A stretch of 58,320 nt of DNA from an uncultured Christensenellaceae bacterium (GCA_934373295.1 CAKROK010000004.1:1-58320), one strand, 5' to 3'. Shown: positions 25,427 to 34,876, counted from the first letter of the stretch. Program-made: numbers and translations. The notes: generated from the letters alone by a model not told the origin.

Positions 25427-26704
25427 TCAATATAAACCTAAATCGGTAACGGCCTTCATCAGCGCGAGTTTTACGTTTTCATATGTCATTCCGCCCTGAA
25501 CATACGCCGTATACGGTTTTCTCATGGGTGCATCCGCGGAAAGCTCAATCGAGCCGCCCTGCATGAACGTCCCCGCCGCCATGATGACCTTGCTGTCATA
25601 TCCCGGCATGTCGGAGGGATACGGCGTGACATAGCTGTCTATGGGCGCCGCCTTTTGCACCGCGCGGATGAGCGTCACCAGCTCGTCCTCGCTGTTCATG
25701 CGCACTGCCTGCGTGATGTCGCTGCGATGGTCGTCGTATTTCGGTGAGACGTCATAGCCGCTCGATTCCATAATATAAGACGTCAAAACCGCGCCCTTGA
25801 GCGCCGCTTTTACTATCGTGGGCGACATGTATATTCCCTGATAATATGAAAGATATCCCGCGGCATATGAGCCGACCTCTGCGCCTATTCCGGGAGCGGT
25901 CAGGCGCTGCGCGACCTCGTCTATGACCTTTTGCGTCCCTGCGAAATATCCGCCTGTATACGCAAAGCCGCCGCCCGGGTTCTTTATGAGCGAGCCTATT
26001 ATGAGATCCGCCCCCACCTCCGTCGGCTCGAGCTTTTCCGTAAACTCACCATAGCAGTTATCGACCACTATGCACATATTTGGGAACTTCTCCCTGACGG
26101 CCTTTATCGCGCGGCCGATCTCCTCAACGGGGATAGCGTTTCTCCATTCATATCCGCGTGAGCGCTGTATATAGACCATCTTTATCGAGGAATCAAGGCG
26201 CAGACGATCGAGCACGATGTCCGTATCTATCGAATTATCGGGCAGTAGATCTACCTTTTCAAAGCCGATCGCGAAGTCCTTGAGCGTCCCGGATACATCC
26301 TTTTCAGCAAGTCCGATGACCGTGGCGAGCGTGTCGTATGGCTCGCCCGTTATGCTCAGCATCTTATCCAGCGGACGCAGCAGCGCGAAAAGTCCGATGG
26401 TTATGGCGTGCGTGCCGGATGCTATCAAGGGGCTCACGATGGCGGCCTCACTGCCGAAGATCGTGGCGTAGACTTCGCCCAGCTTGTCTCGGCCGTCGTC
26501 GCCGTTGCCGTAGCCCGTCGACCCTGCGAAGTGACGCGCGGCGACTCTGTTCTCTCTAAACGCGTTTATGACCTTATATTGGTTGTATTCCGCGATTTTT
26601 TCTATCCTTTTAAATTGTTCGGACAGCTTTTCCTCAGCATTTTCTATCTTTTTGACCGCCTGCGGATTTATGCCGTAGGCGGAGTATATCGTCTCAATGT
26701 CCAT
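25427..26704 (-). CDS. ynbB: YnbB-type methionine gamma-lyase family protein (PLP-dependent)
   Basis: A 425-residue PLP enzyme of the family often labelled aluminium-resistance or methionine gamma-lyase-like. Visible features: FAGSTGYGNGDDGRDKLGEVYA, SPLIASGTHAI, CIVVDNCYGEFTE and the likely PLP-lysine site IGSLIKNPGGG. The true substrate is unknown. ATG 26704 (MDIETIYSAYG) has AGAGGAAA upstream; seven further open codons lack a binding site. It overlaps miaA by 11 nt. In many Clostridia hfq sits between miaA and this gene; here it does not. Confidence 0.9.
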   Translation of the reverse strand: MDIETIYSAYGINPQAVKKIENAEEKLSEQFKRIEKIAEYNQYKVINAFRENRVAARHFAGSTGYGNGDDGRDKLGEVYATIFGSEAAIVSPLIASGTHAITIGLFALLRPLDKMLSITGEPYDTLATVIGLAEKDVSGTLKDFAIGFEKVDLLPDNSIDTDIVLDRLRLDSSIKMVYIQRSRGYEWRNAIPVEEIGRAIKAVREKFPNMCIVVDNCYGEFTEKLEPTEVGADLIIGSLIKNPGGGFAYTGGYFAGTQKVIDEVAQRLTAPGIGAEVGSYAAGYLSYYQGIYMSPTIVKAALKGAVLTSYIMESSGYDVSPKYDDHRSDITQAVRMNSEDELVTLIRAVQKAAPIDSYVTPYPSDMPGYDSKVIMAAGTFMQGGSIELSADAPMRKPYTAYVQGGMTYENVKLALMKAVTDLGLY

Positions 26705-27617
26705 CGTTTTCCTCTGCAATCTCAATTATTTTTTCCGCACATTTTTCCGCATTTTTAAAAGCAAGCGGGTCTATAAATCGCGCTCTTTCGTCCCTTTTAA
26801 ACCACGTGAGCTGCCTTTTTGCGTAGTGCCGTGTGTTGAGCTTTATCTGATAGACAACGTCCTCAAGGGATATCAGACCGTTGAAATAAGGGATAAACTC
26901 CTTGTAGCCTATCGCCGCGAACGCCTTTATATCGCCGCCGTATTTCTCATAAAGCCCGCGCGCCTCTGCCTCAAGCCCATCTGCCATCATCTTATCGACG
27001 CGGCTGTTTATTCGCTCGTATAAAACGCTCCTTTCGGGCGAAAGTACGAATATTTTAAAATCATATTTCTGTGACTTACTGTCAAAGTCATAATCGCCGC
27101 TTTGCCCGGATTTTAAAATCTCCAATCGGCGGATAATTCGCTTTTTGTCGTTCGCGTGAATGCGCGCCTTGCTCTGCGGGTCAATCTCGATAAGCTCATT
27201 ATACAGAGCCGTGGGGTTTTCGTCAAATCTGCGTGAAAGCTCCTCGCGAAGCTGTTCATCCGCGCCCGTCCCGGAAAAATCCAGGTCGTATGTCAGCGAG
27301 TTGATGTAAAGCCCCGTTCCGCCGCAAACTATTGGCGTTTTTTGGGCATATATCAACTCATCGATGCATTTCGTCGCGGCCTGCTTATAAAGCGCGACGC
27401 TGTAGTCTCCATCAGGTCTGACATATCCCATGAGATGATGGGGTATTCCCGCCATTTCCTGCTCATTTGGGCGCGCCGTGCCTATAAACAGCTCGTCATA
27501 TATCTGCATACTGTCTGCGGAGACGACCTCGCCGTTCAGCTTTTTTGAAAGCTCTACGGACACCGCCGTCTTTCCCGATGCCGTCGGGCCGCATATTATA
27601 TACACTTCCTTTGCCAT
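26694..27617 (-). CDS. miaA: tRNA dimethylallyltransferase MiaA
   Basis: A 307-residue enzyme with the P-loop GPTASGKT, VVSADSMQIYDEL and the tRNA-binding core FIGTARPNEQE and FAAIGYKEF. It adds the isopentenyl group to A37 of tRNAs that read codons starting with U. ATG 27617 forms an ATGA overlap with the mutL stop and has GGAGG five bases upstream; a TTG directly before it would be too close to the binding site. Coupled to mutL upstream and ynbB downstream. Confidence 0.96.
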   Translation of the reverse strand: MAKEVYIICGPTASGKTAVSVELSKKLNGEVVSADSMQIYDELFIGTARPNEQEMAGIPHHLMGYVRPDGDYSVALYKQAATKCIDELIYAQKTPIVCGGTGLYINSLTYDLDFSGTGADEQLREELSRRFDENPTALYNELIEIDPQSKARIHANDKKRIIRRLEILKSGQSGDYDFDSKSQKYDFKIFVLSPERSVLYERINSRVDKMMADGLEAEARGLYEKYGGDIKAFAAIGYKEFIPYFNGLISLEDVVYQIKLNTRHYAKRQLTWFKRDERARFIDPLAFKNAEKCAEKIIEIAEENDGH

Positions 27618-29572
27618 CAAAGCCTCCGTTTAAAGCTCTTTTCGAGCTGCGCCTTTGTTATGACGGTATAAATCGGTCGACCGTGCGGGCAATGCGGTAT
27701 GCCGCCCGATTCGTCCATCCGCTGTAAAAATCCGCGAATCTGCTCGCCTGTGAGCGCGTCGCCCCCCTTTACCGCCGCCTTGCAGGACGCCAAGGCGATT
27801 TTATCGCGCCTTAACTCGAGCGGTTGATTTGAGCCAAAGGAGAGCTGCGCAATTATCTCGCCCATCATCTGCCTTATGTTTAAATCGCCGCAGGGCTTGG
27901 GTATCGCTTCTATCTTATACGTCAGCGGGCCGAAAGGCTCTATCTCATAGCCCATCTCGCTTAAAAGCGTCATGTTGTCCTCAAGCACGACGCTTTCCGA
28001 ATGGGACAGCGTCAGCACCTCGGGCATGAGCAGGTGTATTATGGCGGGCGTCTTTGACTTCGCGGAAAGCTCGTCGTATAACAGGCGCTCGTGCAGCGCG
28101 TGCTGATCTATCACATACACCTTTTCACCGCATTCCGCGAGGGCGTATGTGTTAAACAATATGCCTATGAGCTTATACGAAAAGCCGGATTCGCGGAAGA
28201 TGGGTATTTCCTCCGCCTTTTCAGCGGGCGTGCCTTCGCTCTTTGCTATCCCCGCGTTAAGCATGTCTAAAAAGCTCGCATCGATGTACGACGATGTGTC
28301 CGGCTCGCTCATCATGGCGTATTGCCGCGCCTCGTTGGTTTTTGGCGAATGTTCGATCTCATTTTGCAGCCGCATTTCGGAAAATATTTTCGCCGTTTCC
28401 TCTCCGCTGACCTCCTCATCCGCTTCATCTGCTTTTTGCGGCTCTTTCGGCATATCAGCCTGAATGACTCTCTCGATATTTTCTATCGGCGTGTATGTGT
28501 ATTCCTCCTGCTTTTGTGGAATCTCGCTTTTTTCTATATCCTCTTTGGGCGGCTCCTCGTCCAATTTCATTACGGGGACAGTCTCTTTTTCGTCTATCAC
28601 CGTTTTTATAGCGTTATATACGAGATAATCTATCGCGCGGTCGTCTCTGAAATGCACGAGCAGCTTATTGGGATGGACGTTCACGTCCACCTCCCCCGCC
28701 GGCATGGATAATTTTAGGCAAAACAGCGGGAAAGTGCCCTTTAAAAAGCGTTCGCCATAGCCGCGCATCACTGCGGATTCTATCAGGTCGCTGTGAATAA
28801 ACCTGTTGTTTACAAACACCGTGCCGTTTTTCCTCGTCTTATAGCTGATATCCGGCTGACAGATATATCCATTAAGCTCGATATCTCCAAATTTTGAATT
28901 GACCTCGATGAGCCTGTCCGCCGCCTGCCGCCCGTATATCAACGCGATGCAGTCCTTTAAGCTGCCGTTCCCCGAGCTGTGATATATGACCGTGTCGTTG
29001 TTTAAGTATTTTATCGATATCTCGGGGTGGGATAATATGAGCTTCGCGACGAGGTCCGTTATCGCCGCGGCTTCGACCGAGGGCTTCTTTAAGAACTTCA
29101 GCCGCGCGGGAGTGTTGAAAAACAGGTTTTCCACGCTAACCGTCGTCCCCTTAGGCACGCCCGCCTCCGTTATCCTCACGACCTTGCCGCCGTTTGAAAT
29201 CAACTCACAGCCCAGCTCATCGTCCTCCGTCTTTGAGGATATCTTCATCATGCTTACGGCGGATATGCTGAAAAGCGCCTCTCCCCTGAAGCCCATGGTG
29301 TATATGCTTTCGAGGTCGGACAGCTTCTCTAACTTGCTCGTGGCGTGCTTTATCACAGTTAAAGGCATGTCCTCCTTTGAGATGCCGCCGCCGTTGTCCG
29401 TCACGCGGATGCTGCGTATTCCGCCCTCGTGTATGGAGATGGATATGGCGTCCGCGCCCGAATCTATTGAGTTTTCGGTGAGCTCCTTTACAATGCTCGC
29501 CGGTCTTTCCACGACCTCGCCTGCGGCGATCCTCCCCGCGACGAGCTCGTCTAAAATCCTTATCTTTGCCAT
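27617..29572 (-). CDS. mutL: DNA mismatch repair protein MutL
   Basis: A 651-residue MutL. The N-terminal GHKL ATPase has ELTENSIDSGAD, DNGGGI and TMGFRGEAL. A variable acidic linker (about 340-450) separates the C-terminal dimerisation domain, which carries DQHALHERLLYDE, the metal-dependent endonuclease motif of MutL proteins from bacteria lacking MutH. The ATG directly follows the mutS stop. Mismatch repair limits slippage in homopolymer tracts, relevant to the G10 promoter tract elsewhere in this window. Confidence 0.97.
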   Translation of the reverse strand: MAKIRILDELVAGRIAAGEVVERPASIVKELTENSIDSGADAISISIHEGGIRSIRVTDNGGGISKEDMPLTVIKHATSKLEKLSDLESIYTMGFRGEALFSISAVSMMKISSKTEDDELGCELISNGGKVVRITEAGVPKGTTVSVENLFFNTPARLKFLKKPSVEAAAITDLVAKLILSHPEISIKYLNNDTVIYHSSGNGSLKDCIALIYGRQAADRLIEVNSKFGDIELNGYICQPDISYKTRKNGTVFVNNRFIHSDLIESAVMRGYGERFLKGTFPLFCLKLSMPAGEVDVNVHPNKLLVHFRDDRAIDYLVYNAIKTVIDEKETVPVMKLDEEPPKEDIEKSEIPQKQEEYTYTPIENIERVIQADMPKEPQKADEADEEVSGEETAKIFSEMRLQNEIEHSPKTNEARQYAMMSEPDTSSYIDASFLDMLNAGIAKSEGTPAEKAEEIPIFRESGFSYKLIGILFNTYALAECGEKVYVIDQHALHERLLYDELSAKSKTPAIIHLLMPEVLTLSHSESVVLEDNMTLLSEMGYEIEPFGPLTYKIEAIPKPCGDLNIRQMMGEIIAQLSFGSNQPLELRRDKIALASCKAAVKGGDALTGEQIRGFLQRMDESGGIPHCPHGRPIYTVITKAQLEKSFKRRL

Positions 29573-32143
29573 TTATTCCTCTGCTTTTTTTATAATATCG
29601 TCTAATACGGACAGCGCTTCAAGCGGCGTTAAGGTGTTTATGTCGATAGACCTTATCGCCCTCAAAAGCTCGGCATAATCGCGCTCCTTCGGCGGCTCGT
29701 GAGTGGTCGCGTCGAGGTCCTCGAGGCTAAGCTCCGTATTATCCTGTATCGCGCTCATGAGCTGCTTTGCGCGGTCTAAAAGCTCCTTGGGCAGACCCGC
29801 GAGCCGCGCGACCTCTATGCCGAAGCTGCGGTCCGTCCCGCCCTTTTTTATCCTGTGCAGGAATATCACGCTGTCGCCGTATTCCTTCACGCCGACGGAG
29901 TAGTTTACCATGCCTTTTAGGCGCTTTTCCAACCCTATAAGCTCGTGATAATGCGTCGCAAAAAGCGTCTTTGCGCCTACTCCGCCCTCTTTTAGGATGT
30001 ATTCGATGGTCGCCCACGCTATCGAAAGACCGTCTATAGTCGAAGTTCCTCTGCCTATTTCATCCAATATCAACAGTGACTTGGATGTGGCGTTATTTAA
30101 TATGTTCGCAAGCTCGTTCATCTCGACCATGAATGTCGATTGCCCGCTCGCGAGGTCGTCGGACGCGCCCACTCGCGTGAAAACTCTATCCGTCAGGCAT
30201 ATCGAGGCGGTTTTAGCGGGGACAAAGCTGCCTATATGCGCCATTATCACTATCAAGCCGACCTGCCTCATGAACGTGCTCTTTCCCGCCATGTTCGGGC
30301 CGGTTATGACCAAAAGCTTGTCCTCCTTCATGTCGAGATATGCGTCATTCGGGACAAACCCGCCCTTTACCGCGCGCTCGACGACGGGATGCCTGCCTTC
30401 TTTTATGTTTATCGTGCCGCTCTCGTTTATCGTGGGCTTGCAGTAATTGTAGTCGTATGCCGCCTGTGCGAGCGAGTATATAAAATCGCACGTCGCCACG
30501 ATCTTCGCCGCCGCCTGTATTCTCTGCGTATTTGCGGCTATCCTGTCGCGTATGCCTATAAATATGTCGTATTCGAGCTTATACAGCTTATCCTGCGCGC
30601 CCAAAACGGTATCCTCAAGCTCCTTTAGCTCCTCGGTGATGTATCTTTCACTGCCCGTGAGCGTCTGCTTGCGGATGTATGTATACGGGACCTTGTCCTT
30701 AAACGAGTTCGTGACCTCGATATAGTAGCCGAACACGCGGTTATAGCCGACCTTGAGCTTGGATATACCCGTCTTTTCGCGCTCTCTCGCCTCAAGCTCG
30801 CGCATCCATCTTCCGCCGTTCTCCTTAGCCTGTTTCAACTTATCGACCTCGTCGTTAAAGCCCGTCTTGATTATGCCGCCCTCCATTATCCCGACGGGCG
30901 CCTTGGGGTCTATCGCCGCGTCCAAAAGGGAATACAGGTCGTCCATCGTGTCGAGCTCGGCATATTGTCTCTTTAAAAGCTCGCATTCACAGCGCGAGAG
31001 AACATCTTTAAGCGAGGGCAGCTTTTCAAGAGAACACTTTAACGACAGCGCGCCGCGCGCGTCGAGCGAGCCGTAGGATATCCTCGATATGAGCCTTTCC
31101 ATGTCGTATATGTCGTTTAATGCGTCTGATAAGTCCGTGCGCTTTGAAAGGCTGTTTTTTATCTCATCCACCGCATCGAGACGCATGTTTATGCGCTTTT
31201 TATCGTTTAGCGGCTGTAATACACAGCTCTTTAACAGTCGCGAGCCCATGGCGGTATGCGTCTTATCCAAAAGATAGAGCAAGCTGCCGTTCTTTTTCTT
31301 TTCGCGAAGAGTCTCTGTAAGCTCAAGGTTTCTCTGAGTATATTGGTCTATCGCCATTACGCGCTCGTCGCTCACCGGGGTTATCTTTTTTATGTGTGCG
31401 AGGCTGTTTTTCTGCGTATATGAAAGGTAATATATGAGCGCGCCGGACGCGCACACCGCGGCGTCCATCTTATCAAGGCCGAACGCGCCCAGGCTGTTTA
31501 TGTTAAAATGCTCGAGCATGTCGTCCTTCGCATTTTTATACTCAAAGATCCAGTCGGCATACGGCGTTGTATAAAGCTCCTGTCCGGGCAGGTTTATGAG
31601 CTTTGACGTCTGCTCGTCCGCCTCGGGATAAAGCACCTCTCTGGGGGAAGTCCTCGCGATGAGCGCCGTCAAGCGCGCGGGCTCGGAAATCTGCTGGGTG
31701 TAAAACGCGCCCGTCGATATATCCGCATATGCCGTGCCGAAAACGCCGTCCTTAAAGCATATCGAGAGTATATAGCTGTTGTCCCGCTCGGCTATCATCT
31801 CATCCGTCACCGTTCCGGGGGTGACTATCCTCACGACGCCGCGCTCAACTAAGCCCTTCGCCGTCGCGGGGTCCTCGAGCTGTTCACATATCGCGACCTT
31901 ATAGCCCTTTTCGACGAGTCTGCTGATGTAGAGATCGGCAGAGTGATGGGGTACGCCGCACATGGGCGCGCGCTTTTCCAGCCCGCATTCCTTTCCCGTC
32001 AGCGTAAGCTCAAGCTCGCGCGAGACCAAAACAGCGTCGTCAAAAAACATCTCATAAAAATCCCCCAGCCTAAAGAAGATAAGGCAGTCCTTGTTATCCT
32101 CTTTGACCTGAAGATATTGCTTCATCATGGGTGAAAGTGCCAT
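29573..32143 (-). CDS. mutS: DNA mismatch repair protein MutS
   Basis: An 856-residue MutS1. The mismatch-recognition Phe-x-Glu lies in FRLGDFYEMFFDDA (about residues 27-36). The ATPase has GPNMAGKSTFMRQVG, DEIGRGTS and the Walker-type LLILDE. Full length, no disruption. GAGGTAAATT precedes the ATG, eight bases after the YbaK-like gene. Acts with MutL to recognise mispairs and small loops. Confidence 0.97.
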   Translation of the reverse strand: MALSPMMKQYLQVKEDNKDCLIFFRLGDFYEMFFDDAVLVSRELELTLTGKECGLEKRAPMCGVPHHSADLYISRLVEKGYKVAICEQLEDPATAKGLVERGVVRIVTPGTVTDEMIAERDNSYILSICFKDGVFGTAYADISTGAFYTQQISEPARLTALIARTSPREVLYPEADEQTSKLINLPGQELYTTPYADWIFEYKNAKDDMLEHFNINSLGAFGLDKMDAAVCASGALIYYLSYTQKNSLAHIKKITPVSDERVMAIDQYTQRNLELTETLREKKKNGSLLYLLDKTHTAMGSRLLKSCVLQPLNDKKRINMRLDAVDEIKNSLSKRTDLSDALNDIYDMERLISRISYGSLDARGALSLKCSLEKLPSLKDVLSRCECELLKRQYAELDTMDDLYSLLDAAIDPKAPVGIMEGGIIKTGFNDEVDKLKQAKENGGRWMRELEAREREKTGISKLKVGYNRVFGYYIEVTNSFKDKVPYTYIRKQTLTGSERYITEELKELEDTVLGAQDKLYKLEYDIFIGIRDRIAANTQRIQAAAKIVATCDFIYSLAQAAYDYNYCKPTINESGTINIKEGRHPVVERAVKGGFVPNDAYLDMKEDKLLVITGPNMAGKSTFMRQVGLIVIMAHIGSFVPAKTASICLTDRVFTRVGASDDLASGQSTFMVEMNELANILNNATSKSLLILDEIGRGTSTIDGLSIAWATIEYILKEGGVGAKTLFATHYHELIGLEKRLKGMVNYSVGVKEYGDSVIFLHRIKKGGTDRSFGIEVARLAGLPKELLDRAKQLMSAIQDNTELSLEDLDATTHEPPKERDYAELLRAIRSIDINTLTPLEALSVLDDIIKKAEE

Positions 32144-32151
32144 AATTTACC

Positions 32152-32625
32152 TCAATCTCTCGTCAAATCACAATATTGCGCATCCACTGTTTGCGCTAAA
32201 TCATCGGGAGCGAGCAAAACCTGCTCCCCCACTCTGCCCGCGCTCACCGCCATTTTATCGACGAGCTGCGCCGTTTCGTCTATAAACGTCCTGTATAGCT
32301 TTTTCATCCCTATGGGCGAACAGCCGCCGTGGATGTAGCCCGTGTTGGGCAACAGCAGCTTTTGGGGTATCATCGCGACGTTCTTTACTCCTGCGGCGCG
32401 CGCGGCCTTTTTAAGGTCGAGCTCCTCCGCTACGGGGATGACGAAAACCACAAATTCCCTGTCGTTTGACTGGCAAACGAGCGTCTTAAAGACCTCCTCG
32501 GGCGCAAGCCCCACCTTGTTTGCGGCGGAAACGCCGTCTAATCGGCCGTCGCTCGTGTCGTATTCCTTGACCTCATAGGGTATTTTTCGCGTATCGAGTA
32601 TTCTCATTGCGTTAGTCTTTACCAT
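32152..32625 (-). CDS. ybaK: YbaK/EbsC-type Cys-tRNA(Pro) deacylase
   Basis: A 157-residue prolyl-tRNA editing protein of the YbaK family (MVKTNAMRILDTRKIPYEV, EEVFKTLVCQSNDREFVVFVIP, GGCSPIGMKK). It hydrolyses Cys-tRNA(Pro) in trans. The start is uncertain: ATG 32625 gives the usual family N-terminus with a 10-nt spacing from GAGG, while ATG 32631 has a 4-nt spacing. It is the first gene of the minus-strand operon that continues into mutS. Confidence 0.9.
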   Translation of the reverse strand: MVKTNAMRILDTRKIPYEVKEYDTSDGRLDGVSAANKVGLAPEEVFKTLVCQSNDREFVVFVIPVAEELDLKKAARAAGVKNVAMIPQKLLLPNTGYIHGGCSPIGMKKLYRTFIDETAQLVDKMAVSAGRVGEQVLLAPDDLAQTVDAQYCDLTRD

Positions 32626-32696
32626 AAACATATATCCTCGCATAATTCTACATATATATTCTACAACAAAATCCCGAAAAACACAAATTTAATGCG

Positions 32697-32709
32697 ATGC
32701 AATTTGCAT
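32697..32709. promoter_or_regulatory. Short palindrome between divergent genes
   Basis: ATGCAA-T-TTGCAT lies midway in the 147-bp gap between the YbaK-like gene and the acyltransferase gene. It could be an operator for either; I see no convincing promoter boxes to anchor it. Confidence 0.3.
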
Positions 32710-32772
32710 TTTGCGGCACGTTGTGCTATATTTACTCTGATATGCATTTATTCTATATTATAAGAGGTAATC

Positions 32773-34002
32773 ATGAATTCAAGAGAGAAATTTGATGTAA
32801 ACGAAAAGCCGCGCTCCACGCCGTTTTATCTGAACGTACTCATGCAGGCTATTAGGCTGGGGTTCACTATCCCCGCGCATGTAAAGCTCGACAAGGTCAA
32901 TTGTGAGGACCTTACCCACCCCTATCTGCTCATATCAAACCACGGCTCATTCGTGGATTTCGCAGTCGCAAAGAAGGTAATGGGCTGGAAAAACTGCAAT
33001 TGGCTCGTCTCTATCGAGGAGTTTAACGGCAGAGAGTGGCTCATGCGCAGCATCGGCTCGATGTATAAGCGCAAGTTCACCAAGGACATCACCGTCGTAA
33101 AGCACATGCTCACCGCGCTTAAAACGCGCTCGGTGGTAATATACCCCGAGGCGAGGTTTTCTTTAGCGGGGATAAATGAGCAGTTAGACGGCGCCTTAGG
33201 CAAGCTCGTCAAAAAGGCGAACGTGCCCGTGGTGGTGCTGATTATGCGCGGGAACTTCCTGCGCTCGCCCCAGTGGAATAAAAAACCGTATAGGGACGTT
33301 CACGTGGAGGGGACGCTCACGCAGATAGTGACTAAAAAAGAGGTCGAGACGCTCACCGCACAGGAGATCGACAAGAGGATAAACGACATTTTCAAGTACG
33401 ACGAATATCAGTGGCAGCTTGACAACAAGATCGTTATAAAGTCAAAATACCGCGCGCACAACATCCACAAGATACTCTATCAATGCCCCTGCTGCGGCAA
33501 AGAGTTTTCCATGAAAAGCGAATATACCCGCCTGTGGTGCGATAACTGCGGCAGCGCGTGGGAGATGGACGTATACGGCGTTTTGCGCAATGAAAAGGAC
33601 TCGGCTTTTGACAGGATGGTCCCCGAATGGTATAAATGGGAGCGCGAGAATGTCAAAAAAGAGGTCGAAAGCGGACAGTATCACTTCAGCGACACCGTGC
33701 GCGTGGAGCAGATAATGAGCTCACACGAGGGCTTCAGGGACATCGGCACAGGCACGCTCACGCAGGACGAAAACGGCTTCACGCTGAATGCCAAGCTAAA
33801 GGACGGCACGACGCTCGAGCTGAATCGACCCGTAAATTCAATGTACTCCTGCCACATCGAATACAACTTCAAAAAGCGGGGCGACGCCGTGGAGCTTTGT
33901 ACGCTAAAGGACACATACTTCCTCTTCCCACAGAATTACGACAACGTGCTCACAAAGCTGCACTTCGCGACAGAGGAGCTTTATCATCACCTCGTGAAAT
34001 AA
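32773..34002 (+). CDS. PlsC-like acyltransferase with an inserted zinc ribbon
   Basis: A 409-residue protein. Residues about 45-200 form a lysophospholipid acyltransferase domain: NHGSFVDF (the catalytic His/Asp box) and IYPEARFSLAG (in place of the usual PEGTRS). Residues about 237-268 form a four-cysteine zinc ribbon (CPCC...CDNC), and the remaining 130 residues are beta-rich and unfamiliar. Typical PlsC proteins end near residue 240, so the C-terminal half is an extension of unknown role, perhaps for substrate recognition. The ATG has AAGAGGTAA upstream. Transcribed alone. Confidence 0.8.
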   Translation: MNSREKFDVNEKPRSTPFYLNVLMQAIRLGFTIPAHVKLDKVNCEDLTHPYLLISNHGSFVDFAVAKKVMGWKNCNWLVSIEEFNGREWLMRSIGSMYKRKFTKDITVVKHMLTALKTRSVVIYPEARFSLAGINEQLDGALGKLVKKANVPVVVLIMRGNFLRSPQWNKKPYRDVHVEGTLTQIVTKKEVETLTAQEIDKRINDIFKYDEYQWQLDNKIVIKSKYRAHNIHKILYQCPCCGKEFSMKSEYTRLWCDNCGSAWEMDVYGVLRNEKDSAFDRMVPEWYKWERENVKKEVESGQYHFSDTVRVEQIMSSHEGFRDIGTGTLTQDENGFTLNAKLKDGTTLELNRPVNSMYSCHIEYNFKKRGDAVELCTLKDTYFLFPQNYDNVLTKLHFATEELYHHLVK

Positions 34003-34010
34003 AAATACTT

Positions 34011-34042
34011 ATAGCCGATTGGTCTTTGGGTCGATCGGCTAT
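34011..34042. terminator. Bidirectional terminator
   Basis: ATAGCCGAT and ATCGGCTAT, 9-bp arms, with T-rich tracts on both sides. It serves the acyltransferase gene (plus) and the HTH gene (minus), and overlaps the latter's stop codon. Confidence 0.75.
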
Positions 34043-34584
34043 TTTAAATCCTTCCTTTCGGAGATTTGACCGAGCTGAACCAACCGTGCGGCAATAGCTC
34101 TGACGCTTCTCCCGTGCGCCTTTGCTATCTGCTTGCCGGAAAGTCCGTTGTTAAATTCGATAACGAGCTGTTCATCCTCATCATTTTTCCACGGTTTCCA
34201 TTGACTCGGAAAATCGGAATCATCCTCCCCCATCTTTTTCTTATAATTATACTTTGGGTCGCTTACTTCGCCTAATTCAAAGAGCCTTGAGGTTATCGAA
34301 GTCACGCTTCGCCCGTGCGCCTGCGCGATCTGCTTAAAGGAATCCCCGTTGTGATACTCTTTTACAAGCCGTTCTTCCTCATCGGCTGTCCATGGCATCC
34401 CCCTGTTTACGGGCATTAATTTCGCCTGAGCATCCAGCCTATCAAGCTCATGAATAACGGTATACAAAGCGCGTATCATATCGGGATTGTTGCAGGCGTC
34501 ACCCTCCGAAAGCGGTTCGCCCGTGAACGGGTTTATGCCGTCCGCAAGCACGGCTAAAAGCGATTTTGCAAATTGAATGTCCAT
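34039..34584 (-). CDS. Protein with two tandem Myb/SANT-like HTH repeats
   Basis: A 181-residue protein. Two copies of about 45 residues each share the pattern DEEERLVKEYHNGDSFKQIA (near 70) and DEDEQLVIEFNNGLSGKQIA (near 135), each followed by AHGRSV, an I-x-x-RL core and LG. Each looks like a three-helix DNA-binding unit of the Myb/SANT-like type seen in bacterial regulators and phage-related proteins. The N-terminal 50 residues (LADGINPFTGEPLSEGDACNN) are a separate short domain. It has its own promoter and lies alone; target unknown. Confidence 0.65.
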   Translation of the reverse strand: MDIQFAKSLLAVLADGINPFTGEPLSEGDACNNPDMIRALYTVIHELDRLDAQAKLMPVNRGMPWTADEEERLVKEYHNGDSFKQIAQAHGRSVTSITSRLFELGEVSDPKYNYKKKMGEDDSDFPSQWKPWKNDEDEQLVIEFNNGLSGKQIAKAHGRSVRAIAARLVQLGQISERKDLK

Positions 34585-34642
34585 TTTTTCTCTCTTTTTC
34601 CTTTTTTATCAAAAAAACCATAAGTAATTATAGTATAAATCC

Positions 34643-34671
34643 ATTATAGAATAAGATTTATCAATAAACAA
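34643..34671 (-). promoter_or_regulatory. Promoter of the tandem-HTH gene
   Basis: On the minus strand TTGTTT (34671-34666) and TATAAT (34648-34643) with 17 bp between. Confidence 0.6.
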
Positions 34672-34685
34672 GAGAAAAACGGATA

Positions 34686-34720
34686 ATAGAAAAAAGAGCA
34701 TCACGTTCGCAATGCTCTTT
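34686..34720 (-). terminator. Terminator of tRNA-Ser
   Basis: On the minus strand AGAGCAT and ATGCTCT pair around a 10-nt loop, followed by a run of T, just after the tRNA 3' end. Confidence 0.85.
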
Positions 34721-34724
34721 TATC

Positions 34725-34815
34725 TGGCGGAGAGACAGGGATTTGAACCCTGGTTACGCTATTAACGTAAACACGATTTCCAGTCGTGCGCCTTCAGCCA
34801 CTCAGCCATCTCTCC
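34725..34815 (-). tRNA. tRNA-Ser (anticodon GGA), CCA encoded
   Basis: On the minus strand the gene starts GGAGAGATGGCTGAGTGGC and ends TCTCTCCGCCA. The 7-bp acceptor stem pairs fully, the anticodon loop CTGGAAA gives GGA (Ser, UCC/UCU), there is a long variable arm as expected for serine tRNAs, and the T-arm has GGTTCAAATCC. The 3' CCA is encoded. Length 91 nt. Confidence 0.97.
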
Positions 34816-34847
34816 AGGCCGTGTCTGTTCATTCAACAACGAAACTT

Positions 34848-34876
34848 ATTATAACAGCATATGGAATAAAATGCAA
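34848..34876 (-). promoter_or_regulatory. Promoter of tRNA-Ser
   Basis: On the minus strand TTGCAT (34876-34871) and TATAAT (34853-34848), spacer 17 bp, about 33 bp before the tRNA. Confidence 0.8.
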
